A DNA stretch of 64,000 nucleotides from Calliopum simillimum (lineage: Eukaryota; Arthropoda; Insecta; Diptera; Lauxaniidae), in assembly GCA_951812925.1 (NCBI GenBank), contig OX638372.1, forward strand, positions 44,204,245 through 44,268,244. Reading direction: 5' to 3'. Each line of letters begins with the position of its first letter. Position 1 is the stretch's first letter. The notes under the pieces were generated by a model. The model did not search any database and was not told the DNA's origin. It saw nothing but the letters and a program-made list of their open reading frames with translations. The position numbers were made by a program, and so were the translations under genes. Below are positions 12,535-25,606 of this stretch, one piece after another.

Positions 12535-14945
12535 AAAGACATTAATTTTTCTTTAAATCAACCAAGGTTTTATACTTCTTTTAAAAATACTGATTGGGAT
12601 AGCTTCAGATGCGATTTAACGACTATTTTTGAAAACAATTTACCTCCCAACAATGTAAATTTACAAAACTCTGAAATTGATTTTCATATAGACTTTTTAA
12701 CTTCAGCTATCAACTCTACTAAGGATTCTCATAGTCAAACAATTGAGGTCAAGAATGTTCGTTCTTCAGTACTCCCTGAATCAATCATTAAATTATTCAA
12801 AATTAAAATTTAGTGAAAGACTTAAACTTATAAAACCTGGTCCTACAGCATATAAACAAATATATAACTTAATAAAAAAGAAGAGTGGACAGTTTTGCTC
12901 AAAAATTGTTCGGTATGACTTTGTGATTACCGATGACGTCGAGAAAGTTGAAGTCTTAAGAAGTCATCTTGAAAGGGTTTATGAAGAAACTATCCCAATT
13001 AGGTCAGATATCAGTGACTTGGAATCCAACATTCAAACTACTCTTAATTCATATCCAACCTCAATTTACAATTTCTCTTCAGAGTTCAACTCTTCTACTA
13101 ATGTAGATACTCTCCACTTCGTTAAGTCTGATGATATATGTTGTTATGTCCAGCAGCTAAATGCCAAGAAATCTGCCGGTCCGGATACCCTTTCGAATTA
13201 TATTATTAAAAAACTGCCCAAAGTGGTTTTTGATTTTTTAGCAATAATTTTCAACAATTGCATTAACAATGGTTATTTTCCTAATTCCTGGAAAATTGCT
13301 AAAGTAATTCCAATTCAGAAGAAACCAAACTCTTATGAAGTTAATAACTTTAGACCGATTTCCTTACTATCAAATATTGGAAAACTTTTTGAACGAGTAA
13401 TTTTGGATAAAATGGATGAATGTGTTGACGTTCAATATATTCCAGACTTTCAATTTGGGTTTAAAAAGCAGCATTCTACTGTGCATGCTCTTTTAAAGTT
13501 TGAAAATGACTTAATCCTTAACCTTCGGCAGCGGAAATGCACGGTTGCAGTGTCTTTGGATATAGAAAAAGCTTTTGACAAGGCTTATCATAATGGTATT
13601 ATCTATAAGCTTATGATGATTGGCATTGATCCGTCGTTCATAAAAATTTTACATAGCTTTTTAAATGATAGAAAGTTTTTTGTAAATATAAATCATGTTT
13701 CTTCAGAGTATGGCTTTATAAGAAGTGGAGTCCCACAGGGTGCAATAATGGCTCCTCATCTCTATAGTACTTTCATTCACGATTTTCCGCATACTTTTAA
13801 CAGTTCAACATGCATTCTTTACGCAGATGATTCGCTGGCTTATGCTCACGGTAACACTCCAGAAGAGGCTTTGAGTTTGGTACAAGTACACTTAGAAAAA
13901 ATTAGCAGTTTTTATAAAGATTGGGGGATCAAAATTAATACAGCCAAATCGCAAGCCATTTGCATCAGAAACCCTTCTGGAAAATGTCACTGGAAAACAG
14001 TTCCTCAAAGTAAAAGTTTAAAATTATCACTAAATGGAACAATTATTCCTTTCAAAAATGAAATTAAATATTTAGGTGTAACTTTCAGCAATCTGTTAAA
14101 ATTCAATAAGCATGCAAATGCCATTTTAAAGAAAGCACGCCAAATTTCTGGAATGTTTTCCAACTTATTAAGGAATAAATATATGCCAAAAAACACTAAA
14201 TTATTAATTTACAAGGTAAGCATCCGTTCAGTGATAAGGTATGGGTTTCCGATTTGGTTCACTATCTCACCAACAGTTGCACAGAGTCTTGAAAAATTTG
14301 AACGTAAAATTTTAAGGTTCTGCTTAGATCGCAACTTTGAATCTTTTACGAAAAGATACTACAATTTCTATATCTACAGTCATTCTCGCATTGTCCCTTT
14401 GTGTAAATATTTACTTGTGCATTTAAAAAAAATGTGTTTACAAACTTCCCTATATGGAAAACGATTTAATAAATTCGGTATATAACTCTCAAAATGAATT
14501 CAATTGGTCTAGCTTCGCTTACATATCGCCTGTGGGCATTATAAACGAAAATCTTGATTTAGAATCTGGTATCAATCCCACATCACTTTTACCGGAATTT
14601 TTCACAAAAAAAATCCCTGGAACACACCGAGGCTAATATAAACTTAATGTAACGTCATTTTTAAGTGTATATATGTAAATAGTGTAAATAGTATTTATAG
14701 TTTAATTTGTAGTTTGTAGTTATTTAGATTTAAGATATTTTGATAAAACATCAAAGATACTTCAAAAACCCATGAGCAAGCTTTTGATTTTTCCATTAGT
14801 AATAATATTGCTGTTAGCATTTTGCAAGACTCCACTGTAATAGAATATATTATATCAATTCTATGTATCCTTCCACCGTTACTATATTTATTATGTACTA
14901 TTGTTATTGATTTAAAGGCTCAATAAATTTACTTACTTACTTACT
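12535..14945 (+). pseudogene. Non-LTR retrotransposon (LINE), 5'-truncated, broken
   Basis: A 5'-truncated LINE. The end of the endonuclease/linker region is readable from 12540 (…NTDWDSFRCDL…) in one frame, then shifts. The main frame 12743-14485 encodes 580 residues of reverse transcriptase: FRPISLLSN near 203, the DIEKAFD catalytic motif at 273-279, SGVPQGA near 328-334, and the YADD catalytic box at 360-363, so the key aspartates survive. A second shift near 14450 moves the C-terminal part to the next frame (to 14636). The tail ends in TTAC repeats at 14930-14945, typical of elements with short-repeat tails. The jockey/I group is the likeliest placement. It is inserted in the TIR element around it. 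Confidence 0.85.
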
Positions 14946-15073
14946 TGATACGCTCTATTAGAAAAGCATAGTTTCTAACTTATAGCGTAATTTTTTGTGA
15001 AAAAAAAGCCTACTGTATAGGTGAAATCGCCAGAGGACACAAAAAGTACAGTTATCTGAGAATCACCCATATA

Positions 15074-16571
15074 GCGCCGAACAACGATATAATTTCGAAT
15101 TTGGCAATATGATACAGTAATTGCACGTCCCAAAGTCTTTTTCTTCAAAACCAAATATGAATTATGTATATCTGCACCTTTTGTCTCTGAAAAAAGTTCA
15201 AAACACGGTTTTCGTCTATTTGTGACGTTACTGACTCCCTTTTAAAGCCCTTTTAAAGGAAATTTAACGAGGATTCTAAAAAGAATTACAAAAGGGTACA
15301 GAACTTTGAGAAATCTTTTTAAACCCTACACTTTTAGAAAGCTCATACAATTTCCTAAAAGTTTTAGCCCTATAATTCCTCAGAGGTACATTTTAGACCT
15401 GCTATATCTTGAAACATGTATTTGATATACAGATCTTTAGTATTTTTTCCATACAAACGTGAATTCAAAGCGGGGCATGGTACCTCTCATACAACTTAAA
15501 TTTTTGTAAACCTATGCCTTAGCCCTATGGCTTATTAACAAAATATGAACAGGTTAAGGAACCCAGACTAAAATACTTAAAAATCAATATCAATATGTAA
15601 ATTACCCGAGAAAACAGAAAAGTGGGCGTGGCCAAGAGTTAAGTTTTAAACGATTGTTGTGTTTTATATCACGAGCATATTATGTTAACACATACTATCT
15701 TGATTTCATATAAGAATATTGGGAAAACCGAATCAAAACAAGGTGGGCGTGGCAATAGCAAACTATAGCACAAAGGATTGCAAATAATTACAACCAATTT
15801 TCAGAGTACAAGATTATTATTTGAGAAAGTTATAGCTATTTTAAAATTAAAACCCTTCAAGTAGGTATTAAATAAGCATATTTAGGCGGGAGGCATTCAA
15901 AATTTTCCTATTTTTGGTTGCACAGGGCCGGACAGGTCGATTAAAATCATACGTAAAACAAAAAACATACACATTTTGAAATTCAAATCTATGTAGAAGC
16001 GTAGAACCCAAAGTTAGCGATAAAATTGATGCCCATCGATTGTTTCTATTAGCCCCATCTTCGAAACTACTGCATCGATTTGAATAAAGTTTTCGCCATT
16101 TGATTGCAAGTAAATTGAAATGAAAGGTTAAAATTGTACCAACAAGTTAAAACGGTTTGCTTACTGTGAAATAGCATTGTAAATTAACAATCGAAATCAA
16201 CTTGACCGTTTTTACGGGTTGAAGCAGTTTCAACCGTCCAAATTGGTAAACAAAAATTTCTGTGCAATTTGTGTTTAATTCTGACTCAAACTAAAAAAAC
16301 AGACTTCTCAAAAACGGAAACTAGGCGTATACAGGAAAACAATGCTCAATCAATGATACGTATTTATGCACATCGGAGGAGTCCCTCAGTCCCTGAACAG
16401 ATAATTACCTAAAAAATAATCCAAAACTGTGTATAAAAACAAAGAATCACTATTAACAAGCGACCATTGACTTTTCAAAAGCTTATTTTTAATAAAGATC
16501 GATACTTTTAACAAAACAATTTCAATTACAAAAATATATTTGCCATAAGCAAGTTAATACATATTTACGAC
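15074..16571. other. Repeat-rich intergenic stretch
   Basis: No gene seen. AGTGGGCGTGGC-type segments occur at 15622 and 15743, a sequence common in dipteran repeats. A block at about 16010-16085 (CCATCGATTGTTTCTAT…CTTCGAAACTACTGCA) recurs inverted at 40470-40545 inside the TBCK intron, so it is a dispersed repeat. Confidence 0.5.
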
Positions 16572-17177
16572 TTAAAACAATAATGATAACCAGGCGAGAA
16601 TAAGACATGTACCGCCGAAGGGAGCGAAGCGTGCAAAATGCTTTTCGCCAGTAAATGCACGATAGTACAGTGTACCGCTAAATAGAGTTGTGCCAGTTAT
16701 CAAAAGGAAACCCGTCTGCAAAGGTATATAAAGATAAGTTTATACAAAAATATATGAAAATTATAAAATCGCACCAAGAGCGGACGCTTTGCAAGGGGAA
16801 GCCCCAAAATCGCCAACGAATGAAAGAAATGAAATCTATTAGCAGTCTCGAAAATAGTTTTTGCTTCTCCTTTGTCTTGTAATTTGTGACTGCCAAGTGC
16901 ACCTAAAATAACTGCAGCGGCACCACTTAGCCCGGCAATACGCACAAAATTATAATTGCGTCCAGCAAGTTTCCATAAAGGCGGCATTACAGCGGTGACT
17001 GCTTTATTTGCGGCAGTGGCCGCGTTTTTTGAATTCTTTAACAATAAAAGGGAAACGTTTTCAAATTTCATGTTGTTAATTTTTTTCAATACTTTGACTT
17101 ACCGCACCACCAGTTTTGGTAAAAATCGAGGCAGTTGTGCCAATTACAGCTTTACTCACTGGATTTCCAATGGTCAT
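16572..17177 (-). CDS. TMEM256: TMEM256 family small membrane protein
   Basis: Three exons on the minus strand: 17177-17103, 17035-16775 and 16715-16572, joined in phase to 159 codons plus stop. Donors are GTAAGT (17102) and GTGCGA (16774); acceptors are TTAAAG and TTTGCAG. The family core is clear: VRIAGLSGAAAVILGALGSH, then ETANRFHFFHSLAILGLP, then TGFLLITGTTLFSGTLYY and a final hydrophobic LILAWLSLLF. The protein is expected to be a short multi-pass membrane protein with about four hydrophobic segments; its biochemical role is not established. The N-terminal 65 residues are Ala/Thr rich and longer than in the human protein, possibly a targeting extension. The start at 17177 was chosen because it is the only ATG in frame with the first donor. 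A palindromic MITE lies directly upstream. Confidence 0.85.
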
Positions 17178-17233
17178 CCAATGCAAACTGTCGCCAATTG
17201 TCATTGTTCAGCTGTTTTCTCTCTATTATACAG

Positions 17234-17480
17234 AGGTTATCAGGTATGTTCTGAAATCCGATTCACTTCGGAATCGGAATGAAAGCAATTTTCAAGAGCT
17301 TCGCATTTCGATAATTAACAGCAAATCAGATTTATGTTTCGGTAAATCGAAAAAGAAACATTAGCAAATATTATTTGTTGAAAGACAAATCCGATTCCAT
17401 CTTATTTGTTCGAATGCAGAACTCTTGAAAATTGCTTTCATTCCGATTCCGAAGTAAATCGGATTTCAGAACATGCTTGA
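17234..17480. mobile_element. Palindromic MITE at the TMEM256 promoter
   Basis: Arms of about 60 bases (17234-17296 and 17420-17480), containing TTCGGAATCGGAATGAAAGC, are inverted copies with a handful of differences. Its inner end starts about 57 bases from the TMEM256 ATG, so it occupies the place where the promoter or leader should be. Confidence 0.75.
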
Positions 17481-17969
17481 TTATCTTATATATGTCTAAC
17501 TGAGTTATGTATATTTTATATTTATTGCTTTTTACATTTATTTACCTCACTTATCTCAACAGTTGTTTCTTTAATTTTTTAAAAATGCCGGTGCAACAAA
17601 ATGACCTTTGAGTTGCAATTTTTGTTAGGAAATACATCTGCAACCCTTGGGGTGCGTTCAATAATTGCAATCCATCACAAAAAAAACAAACAAAACTTCC
17701 AACTTTATATAAACACACCTAGTCTCAACATACAACTGAAAAGTTGCTCGATTGTTCTTTTGAAATGGTAATTCAACCATGATTCCCATTAAAATTGAGA
17801 CTAAGATAAAAGTGGAGTGACGCGATCTGAAAACCACACTTTACTTGTCAATGTGAAATTTTCAGTACAGACATACGTACGAATGTAAATCAAAATTTTA
17901 TGTTTTGAGTTTTCACCAAACGCTACGAGATGGATGGGAATCGGTAGAACACCGGAAATGTAAGATTCC

Positions 17970-18290
17970 TGAGACTATTCGGAACAACTTTTCTTAGTTC
18001 CATTTTCCGAAGTTCGCAAAGCCAACGGAGTTATTGGACCCGGTAGTTTTAAAAGTGGAGTAACGTGGCAAAAGTAATGTCATATATGAATTGGCTGCTA
18101 TTTTGTAAAGGGCCGTCTACACGCACAGTTTTTTCCTGAGACTATTAGGAACAACTTTTCTCAGTTCCATTTTCCGAAGTTCGCAAAGTCAACGGGGTTA
18201 TTAGAACCGGCAGTTTTAAAAGTGGAGTAACGTGGCAAAAGTAATGTCATATATGAATTGGCTGCTATTTTGTAAAGGGCCGTCTACACT
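17970..18290 (+). repeat. Tandem duplication, about 170-bp unit
   Basis: The block TTCCATTTTCCGAAGTTCGC … AAGTAATGTCATATATGAAT … GGGCCGTCTACAC occurs at about 17997-18125 and again at 18165-18297 with few changes. It lies in the left arm of the composite element. Confidence 0.8.
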
Positions 18291-18589
18291 CACAGTTTTA
18301 CCTCAAGACTTACCTGCGCAAACTGGTACGTGTGGACGGCAAAAGTCAAGGTTGCACAGTTCAAAAGTGCGGCCTGTGCTTTCTTTGAATTTCCATGAAA
18401 ATTATGCGTTTTTCATTGATCTATTTCGGAAAATATACAAATGAAAAAACAAATCAAATAAAAATAAAATTTTTGCAAGACGTCATGTTGCTATGAAAAT
18501 GAAGGCTGTTGCTTTTTCAGATGGCTACAGCAATGAATAAACTTCCCAAAACTCAATGAAAACTCCAAAATTTACTCATATAATGTGGA

Positions 18590-20833
18590 TATGGTGTGGG
18601 GTGTCTCTTGTACAATTTTAAGGGCGCTAATTATGAAGGACTAAATTCCTTTTTTGGGTCTTTGGATTGGAGTTTGGTGTTTCATCATAATATGGATATC
18701 AACGACATGTATAATGAATTTAAGCATATCATAAATGAAGGCCTGCAGCGGTACGTACCAGTTAAAAACCAAGTTTGCTCTTTTAAGCATCCATGGTTTA
18801 ATAGGAGATTAGTCAATCTTAAAAACCTTAGAAATAAAGCGCATATACGGTTCAAGAGATCAGGTTTGCTGACGGACAAAGCAATTTTTGTTTTACGTAG
18901 GCGTGAGTTTGACTTCCTGTCGAACTTTTTGCATAAAAAATACATCGACTCCATTGAGAGAGACCTTAGGTCGAATCCGAAATCCTTTTGGATATTTTTA
19001 AATAATAAAAGGAAATCATCTGGTATTCCTTCATCAATGGAGTATAGAGGTGAGGTGACTAATAATTGTAAAAGGGTTACTGAACTATTTGCTGATTTCT
19101 TTGGATCGGTTTTCAATGCATTGAGTTCGCCATGTGATGCGAATGATTTTTCAGACCTGCCTCAATTTTTGAATATTGGTAAGTTAGTAATACAGGACCA
19201 AGAGGTACTTGATGCGTTAATGAGCCTTGACTGCTCTAAAAGTGCGGGTTTCGATTTGCTTCCTCCTGTGTTTTTTAAAAGTTGTGCTTCAACGTTACAC
19301 ATAGCATTGGGTTTAATTTTTAACAAATCCCTCTCTTGTGGTATATTTTTAAAGGAGTGGAAAACTGCCTGTGTTACACCCATCTTTAAGTCTGGCCAAA
19401 AATATTTGGTCGAAAATTACAGACCTATAGTAAAGCTATCAATTATCCCTAAACTTCTTGATAAAATTGTTAACAAGCTCCTCTTTGCTGAAGTGCGTAG
19501 TTATATCGCTTTCCAACAACATGGTTTTTTTAAAGGTAGATCCACTACTTCTAATTTAGCAATTTTCTCGAATTTTGCTATTAACGCAATTGAAAAGGGT
19601 TCACAGGTGGATGTATTATACACTGATTTTTCGAAGGCTTTTGATAGCGTAAAACATCCAGTTTTGTTGATTAAACTTGAAAAACTGGGTATTCACTCGC
19701 AATTTTTAAAATGGATTCACTCGTATCTTTCTGATCGAACACTAGCTGTCAAGATTGGTGAAAATTGTTCTGAACCCATTAAGATTACATCAGGTGTACC
19801 TCAGGGTAGTCACTTAGGTCCTTTACTCTTTAATTTATTCATCAATGATGTTCCTCAGTCTTTTAAGTTCAGCAAGTGCCTACTATATGCGGATGATTTA
19901 AAGATCTTTCTAGAAGTTAAAGATCGTACGGACTGTGCAAAACTCCAGTGCGATATTTCTTCCCTATTGGAATGGTGCGTTATTAACCAGCTGAATCTTA
20001 ACTTTGACAAATGTAAGGTAGTTACTTTTGCGAGGAAAGTCACTCCTATTGTTTATGAGTATAAGCATTGCGCTGGCGATAGTTTTTTCAGGGTTAGTCA
20101 ATATAAGGACCTTGGTGTTTATTTTGAACAAAAGCTTTCGTTTGATACGCATTTGGAATATATTATCGCGAAAGCGAACTCTCAGTTTGGGTTTCTGAAA
20201 CGCAATTCCAAAGAATTTTTTGATCCCTTAACACATAGGACTATATTTTGTAGCCTGGTAAGATCGCTGCTGGAGTATGCGTCGGTTATATGGGACCCAT
20301 TTTACGAGGTTTCGATTACCCGGATTGAAAATATCCAAAAACGCTTTACAAGATTTGCATTGAGAAGACTGTACACTTGGGAAAATATGCCTATCTATTG
20401 GGTGCGTTGCCGTTTGCTAGGTCTCAGTAGTTTATCTGATAGACGAATCTTTAATAATATCATGTTTATTAAAGATATAATTGATGGAAAATTTTATTCT
20501 TCTGAATTACTAGCATTAATTCCATTTAATATCCCTGCACGAAATCTAAGGGAGTCAAATATATTCTATACTCCTTACCATAGAACTAATTATGGTTCCA
20601 ATGAGCCTCTTTCCCGATGCCTTTCAAACTGCAATACATTCGCAAATGAATTAGATTTTAGCATTAATAGAAATTTTTTCATAATAAGTCTTAAGGACAT
20701 TATTATTTACTCTCAAGCTTTAAATTAAGAATCTTTGTTAATATAGTTTTTAAGTATTGTTTTTGTAATCTGTAAGGGTTTTAGCCCAGTAGATGAAATA
20801 AATAAATAAATAAATAAATAAAATAAATAAAAA
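18590..20833 (+). mobile_element. Non-LTR retrotransposon, 5'-truncated, intact RT
   Basis: A 5'-truncated LINE with an uninterrupted frame (18596-20728, 710 codons) covering the end of the endonuclease linker, a full reverse transcriptase and the C-terminal region. Motifs: SAGFD at 216-220, ENYRPI near 273, DFSKAFD at 344-350, SGVPQGSHLGPLLF at 399-412, YADD at 431-434. All three catalytic aspartates are present and there is no stop or frameshift, so it is younger than the LINE at 12.5 kb, from which it differs at every motif. The 3' end is an (AAAT)n tail at 20795-20830. The jockey/CR1-like group is likely, inferred from GVPQGSHLGPLLF and LLYADDLKIF. The ATG at 18596 is probably not the true start because the 5' end is missing. 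Confidence 0.88.
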
Positions 20834-22009
20834 GTCAACATAAATACAGAAAATAAAATGAACGTATATGGTGCAGAAAATTAATAAATCAAAAGATAAA
20901 ATAAAGTTAAAAGTTTACCAAATCAAAATGCCTTACTTTGTTTTCTGCTGCATCAAATAGAAAAGAATTTAACAATGCAAAAACCTGGCTTTATAGACTC
21001 ACAAATAACGGATATAAAATTAAATAAGTCGGCATTATGCTGCGACTTTTCAATTTATTTTGCTTTTTTAAAGCTGTTTTATCGATCAAATTGAAAAAAA
21101 AAATACACACGTATAAGCTCCAGAGTTTTTCCCTTTTTTAGCTAGTAATTCTTATTTTTATTGTAAATGTAATATTGTAAATATTGCTGAAATAAAAACC
21201 TCTAACTAAAAAAATATTTTTTCCGATGACAAGTAAAAAGTCGGCAAATTGGCATTTTCGAAGTCAGTGTTTGTGTGAATTATTTGACATTTCATTATAT
21301 CATGGTGTTAGTAAGAATAGTTCGAAAACAGGATGCCACCTGATTTTATTTCTTAAATTGCAATAGAACATCTAATTAACCCAATAAAATGCACTGAGCA
21401 TGAAAAAAACTTTCTGAAATTCCCTCAAATCAGAGGAAACCCCATAATTGGGCATCCCGCCTAATACACTAATTTTACAGACAAAATTGCGAGCATTTAT
21501 AATTTCAAGTGCATTGCAGCAGCCGTTGTTAAAGTGAAACTCAATTAAAGTTAATAAATTTAATAAAAAGCATTTTGATTCATAAATCTTGTTTACTTGT
21601 GTGTATTTTTTAACTGAGAGCTAAAAAGTTTGCGTTTCTACTGTGAAAAGTTAGACGTCTTGAACAGTCGTTGAATAGGCTTCACATCCACATCGAAAAT
21701 AAAAAGTAATCAAGAAGTCTTCGAAATTAAAAGTAATTGAAATTACACGGATTACGGAACAGGCCGGATAGACCAAATTTACATTTTCGAATAACTGTTT
21801 GCCAATACAAATAACATACAGAATACTTTGTCTCTCTCTTATTGTTCTTTTGACATAAGTGGCCGCGCGCTGCATTACCGTCAATAGGGTGAACCTTCAA
21901 TCTTCGACAAAGGCGCCACACCATACTGTGTCGAAAGCATTTTCAGATGATGAAAGCGTGGTTTGCAAGACGTGACTTTCAATCAAAACTTGTCGTGTGG
22001 ACGGCCCTT
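20834..22009. other. Intergenic or element interior, no gene supported
   Basis: A/T-rich. The minus-strand frames at 21651-21924 overlap each other and have no recognisable content, although the patch 21820-21915 is GC-richer than its surroundings. It lies inside the composite element, between its LINE and its right arm. Confidence 0.4.
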
Positions 22010-22042
22010 AAGGAATGAATAAAATTGGTAATTGCATTTCTG

Positions 22043-22225
22043 TGAGATTAGGTGTTTTTATTAAATTTACTTCTTTAAGACTTGTATAAAATTTGTTTTA
22101 AATTGGTTCTTTGAGATCTGTATTAAAGTTAGTTCTTTGAGATTTGTATAAAATTGGTTTTTAAGATTTGTATAAAATCAGTGCTTTGAAACCTTTAAAT
22201 TGGTTTTTTTAGATTTGCCTTAAGG
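22043..22225 (+). repeat. Short tandem repeat, about 33-bp unit
   Basis: Five or six imperfect copies of TTGGTTCTTTGAGATTTGTA plus TAAAA, the spacing and sequence drifting between copies. One more related unit occurs at 28055-28080 beyond the piggyBac-like insertion, consistent with both being pieces of one element. Confidence 0.75.
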
Positions 22226-24093
22226 GCCGTCCACACATTAAGCCTTACCTGCGCAAACCTAGTTCGTGCAAACTAGAGTTTGCGCATACTTTTTTTATAG
22301 CATCCAAACGACACAAGCAAGTCGGTTCAGTTTTCAGTATACTTCATTTTCATAGCAACATGACGTCTTGGAAAAATTTTATTTTTATTTGAATTAATTT
22401 TCCATTTGTATATTTTCCGAAATAGATCATTGAAAAAATTCATAATTTTCATGACAGAACTATCACATGCAATATAAATGCATTTCAAGAGTGAAATTTA
22501 ACCCAATAATGCCCAACGAGAACCACAGTAGATACGATGCTGAAATTTTCAGGAGTTAGCCTCCTGGACTTAAGATATGTTTATAAAAAAAAAAAATTTC
22601 ACCAAGTCTTGGTTAGGAACGGCTCATTGACTGGGTGCCGTACGGCACCGCTGGGCATTCACATACATTTGCTTTTTTATGTAACCCGAAAAATTTTCTG
22701 TTTTTAGTATAAAATGTCCTGATATGTACTTCCAACAATTAAATTATATATTGTTTATCACTCACTTGTCAAAAGAAAGCTATAAGCTTAGATTATAGCA
22801 TAATTAAGGAAAAAAGTAATAGTATGTTCGACTGCACGGATTAAATCCTTCTGAGTCGAAAGTCTTGTTAGCAAATGCAATAAAGCATTCAAATGGCTAT
22901 TTAATTAGAACTCATTCCCTAAATGTCAAAACTAAAAACCCAACATGTAGATTTTATACTATACAAATTGTGTTGTAATGAGAGTTAACGCAAGGCCGGG
23001 TCAAATTTTTTTGCGGCAAAGAGTATAGCAACAAAACAATCTACGAAAAATTCCAAGAAGCTTTGCCGAAGAAACCATGGGTCTAAGATCAATATCGAGC
23101 CGCCGTAAATTGCGTTGAAGTTTTGTATGTAGTACTTTAAAATTCAATAAAAAAAAACAAAAAATTCAAATACTTTGAATAATTTTATATGAAACAAATA
23201 AAAAAAAATTTGAATTTTTTATTTTTCTTATCTATATATTAATACGCAAGACAAAAACTTGTCTATCTTTTTTTACTATGTTAGAAATGAAGTACGACTT
23301 GAAATCATACACCATAAGAAAGGTATTTGTGTGTAGATGTGCACAAAGTTAAAATTATGATAATACTAGCCTTCCCTGCCCGCTTCGCTAGGCATGTTTG
23401 TTTTGTTTTTTTCATTCCCAATAGCTTATAAGATATAGATTAAAGCGTTCATTTATACCACTGTATTATCGAAAAGTTAATTTCATTTTAAATCATCTCA
23501 AACTATCGTCCACTATCGATAGTTTGCGAGCTCTACCAAGTTCTGCCCTCCCCTATTTTTTATCTTTCTGACTTAGTATAAAAATAAATCAATGGGAATG
23601 ATTTTTTTTAAATTTAATTTTTTTTTTAATTTATTTTGTAATTTATAAATAGAGTTATTCACGATCTGGAGTAACAAGCTGAGTAACAGGGTAAAAGTGA
23701 ACTCAGTTACTCTGAATAGTGAGCATACTCAATACTTTGCACTTATATTTGCTTTTTGTTTCTCAAAATAATTTTAGCTGCCAACAAAAAAAAAATTTTT
23801 TTAATTGAATATTTTGCTCTCATTCAAATTTTTATTTTTGATGAACGAAAATTGCCTCTCAATCATAAACAAGTTCAAACGTTTCTATAGAAATAGAAAT
23901 AGTAAAAAAAAGGCAAAAGTGTAAGATTATTTTACACTAGAAAATACCTTGACTAAAAGGGTAAAAGAGTAACAGAGTAACTTACGTATATTTTGTTGTT
24001 GTGGTTGTGCACTATTACCCTGTTACTCTGTTACTCAGGACGTTACTCTAGATCGTGAATACCTCTAATGTTTTCTTTTAATGATTTAAATTT

Positions 24094-25348
24094 TTAGTTC
24101 ATTTTTTTTAATTTGTTACTAAGGAGTTCATTCTGGAAAAAAAAAATATCTGCGACTCGCTGAACATTACCATTTCTGCGATGAAGAATTATATAACGTG
24201 CGTTAAATTCTTCGCCAACTATAACGATCGCCACTTCGTCAATTGTTGGTGCATTGTATCGTCTTTCGTGTTGTCCGACAGGTGTTTTATCTGCTCTTAT
24301 TATAACTCTGTACTCATCTGCTGGCATTTGGTCAAGTGCAGTTCCAAACAATTGAATCAATTCGTTGTGTTGATCGAATAATGTTTGTAATGCAGCGACA
24401 ACTTCTCGTTTAGTGCCCGTATTGTATCGACAACGTTGCTCTATTTGTTCATCTGTGTTTCCCATGAAATAAATTTGAAGAAATTTATGGTCCGTATCTG
24501 GCAATGGTAGTAATGATCCAGCATGATGATATATTTGAGCTTGTACTTTGAATATTGGCATTTAGTTGTCGCGCACGATATTTGTTGCACCGAATGTCAT
24601 TTGGAAACATGAATTGTACTTGCGTATATTGGTTAAAAAATTTTTTGATTCGCTCGTGTCGCCTGATACCAAATTTGATAATGGTTCGGGTGGTAGATGT
24701 AATTCTGGTAATTTAACTTTTCCACCAGCACAGCACATTCTTGGTGATTCAAATTAAATTTGAATGCACTGCAATATGTGCATAGTTCATCCATTTTTCC
24801 AATAACCACACTTGGATGAATGCTGTAATTATAGTTAGCATTGTAATGGAATGACTGAGATATAAGTCAGCGTGAGTGGTTCGTCTGGCTCGAGCAGTGT
24901 ACATTCGGATGGTAAGCAGTCTGGATTTGCGTTGCACGTTTGTTTCCGATGAACGGGCTCGAGCATGAAGTTCTCTGTCGATTTCCAATTTAGCATTTCG
25001 TTGCTCGTTTGTTTCCGATGAACGGGCTCGAGCATGAACTTCACGGTTGGATTCCAATCTTGCATTTCGTTGCCCGTTTGTTTCCGATAAACGGACTCGA
25101 GCATGAAGTTCTCGGTCGGTTTCTAATCTTGCATTTCGTTGCTCGTTAGTTTCCAATGAACGCGCTTGAGCATGAAGCTCTCGGTCGGATTCCAATCTCG
25201 CTTCTCGTTGTTCGTTTGTTTTTGAGTTTCGTTTTGCCTTTTTCTGTCGTGCTCGCTCGTTTTTTGGAAGGCATAACTGCACAGAAATCGCGTTGAAATG
25301 TTTTGATAATAAATTTAAATATGTTGAGCGTTGATCAACAAATGGCAT
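24094..25348 (-). pseudogene. Helitron Rep/helicase protein, N-terminal fragment
   Basis: Read on the minus strand from 25348. The first part (to about 24880) is a charged repeat region with five or more copies of a 20-residue unit built on SETNEQRNARLE and DRELHARAR, the alternating repeat commonly found at the N-terminus of insect Helitron proteins. After a frame break near 24760 comes CCAGGKVKLPELHLPPEPL, then MPIFKVQAQIYHHAGSLLP and FLQIYFMGN, all typical of the Helitron_like_N domain. A stop (24560 region, RDN then stop) separates these pieces. The frame ends at 24094 before the Rep HUH nuclease motif, so the fragment cannot encode an active protein. Confidence 0.85.
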
Positions 25349-25606
25349 TGAAAATTAATTTAAATTCTTTGAGAGTTGATCAGCAATCAAAATTTCGAAT
25401 GAATTCAAAAAAGCTACTCTCTTACTCTTGATTATGTTGACAAATTCACTGAGAATAATGTAAAAAATAAGCATTTGGAAGATTAAGAAACCAATGTTGA
25501 TTTCTTTTACCATGAAATGCATGGAAAGGGGGCATGTTCCGCCCATTTTGTTATTGAAGGAAAGTTAATTTCATGAATTTATTAAATCGACCAATAAAGA
25601 ACTGTT

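Larger units (their letters stand above)
10547..15073. mobile_element. TIR transposon, interrupted by a LINE
   Basis: The left end TATATGGGTGATTCTTAGAT and the right end at 15073 are inverted copies extending about 35 bases (…AACTGTGCTTTTT versus …AACTGTACTTTTT). Inside lie a secondary foldback (10980-11140 against 11590-11750) and repeated GCCACGTTTGTGACATT boxes. The LINE at 12535-14945 sits in the right half. No transposase frame belonging to the TIR element is seen, so it is non-autonomous or has lost its gene. Confidence 0.6.
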
